NCBI RefSeq assembly: GCF_040807025.1
Contig: NC_090964.1
Span: forward strand, 6,875,214 to 6,939,213
DNA length: 64,000 bases
Origin: Struthio camelus
Lineage: Eukaryota; Chordata; Aves; Struthioniformes; Struthionidae
Direction of reading: 5' to 3'
The notes below the pieces were generated by a model. It was not told the DNA's origin, ran no database searches, and saw nothing but the letters and a program-made list of their open reading frames with translations. Position 1 is the first letter of the stretch. Each line of letters opens with the position of its first letter. This document shows positions 61,196-64,000 of the stretch, piece by piece. Made by a program: the position numbers and the translations under genes.

Positions 61196-61650
61196 TTTAC
61201 CCAGCGCCGCGGCCGCCTGCCAAACCCGGAGCGGAGCGGCGCGCGGCCCGGACGGGAGCCTCCCCCCCCCCTTCTCCTCCTCCTTCCCTCCCCCCCCCCC
61301 CCCCGTCACAAAGGAGGAGCGGGCCGGCCCCGGCCGCGAGCGGCTCGGCGCGGCTGAGCCTGCCGCACGCAAAACCCGCAGCGGATCCGCGGAGCCGAGC
61401 CCGCCTGCCGCCGCCGAGCCGAGCCGAGCCGCGGGCGCCCGGCGGGGCCGCCGCGGAGCAGCTCCCGCGGGCCGGTGCCCGGGGCTGCGGCCCTCCCTCG
61501 CCTTCCCGGGGCGGCACGGTTACCTCTGCCCCGGGAAGGGCACCTCCTGGCTCTGCCTCCGGGCAGGGCGCGGGGATGCTGCGCCGCTGGCCGCTGCCGG
61601 CTCTCGGGTTTCGGCCCCTGAGTTAACGAAGGGCCTTTTCTTTGTCTGGA

Positions 61651-64000
61651 GAAATTCCATGTAGAATTAGCTCTCATAAACTATTAAATATTGTCATTTC
61701 CTCTCTGCTGGTTGTGTCCCTCTGGAAAAGAAGCGTTGGCGGTGCGCCAAATAACAACTGCGCGCGGACATCCAAGAAAGTCCAGGTCCCGCTCCTGCCA
61801 AAGCGGTGGCGGCAGCAGGCACGGGACCAGGAACTCCCTCCGGGCGGCTAGATGGGGAGGACCAAAACCACCTGAACGTGTCTAGACGCAACGCGCTGAG
61901 CAATGGGACAGGATGCTCCGGCAATCTCACAGGGTAGCACAGAGCAGAGACTCCCCAACTGCCAAGAGGTGAACTGAGCACTGGGCCATGCTCTTCTCTC
62001 ATCATTTCCGACCCAGATTCCCACCTCCTCTATCTCAGTGGCCTTCCCGAGAGCAGGAAGGAGAGAAACAAGTACCTGGATCTCAGCCCTGGAAGCAGCA
62101 TGTCCTGGGCCAGCTGGTTCTGTGGTCAGGCTTTTTACTTCAAATGATACAGGCCTGCAGCAAAGCGAGGAGGGTTCTCGTTTGCTTCATTTATCCAGAA
62201 AAATGCTAAGATTCATACAAAAAGATGATTTACTCAAAGTTAAAGACACAAGCTCTCATAAATTAGGAAAGTCACTCAGTAAAAACAGCAATCATTGTAC
62301 AGTTTAGGTCTTATTTCTGCGTACTGAACCTGGGCAGCTTGGGGGGGGGGGGTCTCCTTCACAATGTGGAAAATTTGGAAAAGTGAAGTTTAAGAAAGTA
62401 AATATAACTTTATGGAGTGAGAGAAAACATGAGAAAACACTGGCTGAAGAGTCAGAAGAAGCCCCTGAGGTATGGACTTCCATTTTAGAACATCACCTTG
62501 ACACAAAGAGTGGGTCAGAAGTAACCTGGCGTGGTTAGCAGCCGTATGCTTTGCGGTAGCTTGAGAAAAGCAGGGTTCTCGACCTGAATCGAACAATCAA
62601 CAGGACATGCCACGAGAAATCCCATTATAACAACATTGATGACAGCGAGGCAACCTGCGTCCCGAGCAAGAGGCGAGAACAACGTATATAAAGACTGAAT
62701 CACAGCCAGGACTGTATGCCTGTCATGGGTGATCTGAAGTTTTCTCTACTATCAGCTCAACCCGCACGCTCTTTATAAAATGTATAATACAAAATGTTCA
62801 TTACCTAGAACATAAGTGCCTGAACAAAAGGGATTATTCCAAAGCTGGAAGGTGGGATGGAAGTCTGGACAAGTCAACACATAGAAAAATTTTACATATA
62901 TTCTAGAGTAATTAACCGCCCTGCAGGCGCCCTAAAAGAGGCTTTGCCACTGTACAGTTTTTATAGTTGACTGTGCAACACAGAACAGATTCCATCTCAA
63001 CAAATTGGGCAGTCAGTCCGTCTTTCCCCACAGCCGTAAGTAAAAGAAAAAGTAGAAAGAAAAGAATAATAAACGGTGACATCTGTATTGTCATAGTACC
63101 CAAAGGCCTTTATGGAGATTGGAGCCCCAGCATAGGAGGTGCTACACAGACAGGTAACCCATTTTTTTGGAAAAAAACTTACAATCCAGTCTGAAACAAT
63201 ATAAGAGAAGAGTCTCGAGAGAAAACCTGGACTGCAATCTGCTTCACAATTGTCCTTTACCAATTGCCACGAAACCGTGAAAGTATTTGGTTGAGGATTC
63301 ACTTCCCTGACTGCTCAGTTGGAACTGGAATTTCCTTCTCGGTGCGCTCTCCCATGTGTTCTGGGGCAGAGAAAGGTTTGGCAATCCAAGGAACGTCTAC
63401 AGGTTACTCCTGCGGCAACTGGCTTTACTTATGAATAACAGTTTTGAATTCCTGTAATTCAGAAGCAGAGATCAACAAAAACTATTTAGATTCCTAGACT
63501 GCTGAGGACAAAGGTATTGCCTTTTTCCAACACGCTAGATCTTTGCATTTTATTGAGAACCTCGGAAGAGTTTAAAACCCGGGGAAAATTCTAGAACAAA
63601 AAGTTAATTAGCCTTCGGAGGAGACTCTGTCACTTGAGCAGACCCTGGGTTCTAGACAAACAAAGAAGCCAAGGGAAATTCTTAGTCAACAAACGAGGCT
63701 AGAATCTCACAAGCGAGGCCCTTTGGCTTTACTAACATCTGCAGTGGGCTGTAGTGGACTGCAGAGCAGCAGACCTGCCAAGATATTCCTTCAAATGACC
63801 CATTTGCTATAAACTTGTACATCTAGAAAACGAAACTGGAGAAAATTATGCCATTTAATCCAGAACAGTCTTGAGCAAGAAAGAGTCGCCCCAGCTCCAA
63901 AGCTATAGACTCCTTCGTGAATGAAAGCCCTGCCGTCTCACTTGAGCACCTTTGAAAGTTTATCGGATAGAGTTCAGGAGCTTGAGTTTCACTTCAGGTG
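61651..64000. other. Upstream intergenic sequence
   Basis: Beyond the CpG island the sequence becomes AT-leaning. It carries a 12-base G run at 62341-62352. No exon of a neighbouring gene is recognised; open frames reach only about 100 codons and match no known protein. It may hold distal promoter elements. Confidence 0.7.

Larger units (their letters stand above)
58380..61650 (-). promoter_or_regulatory. ARID1A: ARID1A promoter CpG island
   Basis: Dense CpG and very high GC across exon 1, the leader and flanking sequence, ending near 61.65 kb where AT-rich sequence begins. It includes long G or C runs (59072-59082, 59097-59107, 60992-61006, 61290-61304), GC-box-like sequences and no clear TATA box, as expected for a broadly expressed chromatin gene. 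An AT-richer block at about 58695-58890 interrupts it. Boundaries are judged by eye. Confidence 0.85.

Noticed and set aside
59440..61626. A 728-codon open frame antisense to exon 1 and the leader
   Set aside because: Arg/Gly/Ala/Pro-rich with no known domain; stops are rare in any frame of CpG-rich DNA, and exon 1 on the other strand explains the region.
62997..63302. 101-codon open frame upstream of ARID1A
   Set aside because: No recognised family; expected length for chance in AT-leaning DNA.

Overview
This window is vertebrate nuclear DNA. It holds most of one protein-coding gene, ARID1A (BAF250A), the ARID-domain subunit that defines canonical BAF (SWI/SNF) chromatin remodelling complexes. 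The gene lies on the minus strand. Coding exons 1 to 19 can be placed in order, each bounded by AG and GT. They sum to 5,151 coding bases (1,717 codons), every junction phase is consistent, and no in-frame stop is seen. The last coding exon (exon 20 in mammals), which carries most of the conserved C-terminal BAF250 domain, lies outside the window beyond base 1.

The organism is most likely a sauropsid, and probably a bird. The protein is close to mammalian ARID1A but differs in several short in-frame indels. Recognisable repeats are few: a degraded CR1-like fragment and several ancient MIR-like SINE remnants. I see no young LINE, LTR or Alu-type elements. A turtle or crocodilian cannot be excluded from sequence alone.

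Layout in genomic order: 1-652 partial intron 19; 653-4937 exons 19 to 13 in a compact cluster; 4938-8883 intron 12; 8884-9866 exons 12 and 11, encoding the ARID DNA-binding domain; 9867-14544 intron 10; 14545-18680 exons 10 to 5; 18681-34036 intron 4 (15.4 kb) with a GC- and CpG-rich zone near 27.4-28.9 kb; 34037-36596 exons 4 to 2 (Gln/Pro/Ser/Tyr-rich low-complexity sequence); 36597-59526 intron 1 (22.9 kb) with another CpG-rich zone near 41.3-41.8 kb; 59527-60705 exon 1; then the 5' UTR and promoter inside a CpG island from about 58.4 to 61.65 kb; finally about 2.4 kb of upstream sequence with no gene recognised.

There is no operon, phage, CRISPR array or novel multi-gene system here. The points worth a second look are regulatory and evolutionary: possible internal promoters in introns 1 and 4, an AT-rich motif-dense block embedded in the promoter CpG island, two short uORFs, an apparently conserved in-frame alternative acceptor inside exon 18, one-codon and longer lineage differences in the protein, and several small inverted or direct repeats. 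Long open frames antisense to exon 1 are a composition effect of GC-rich sequence.
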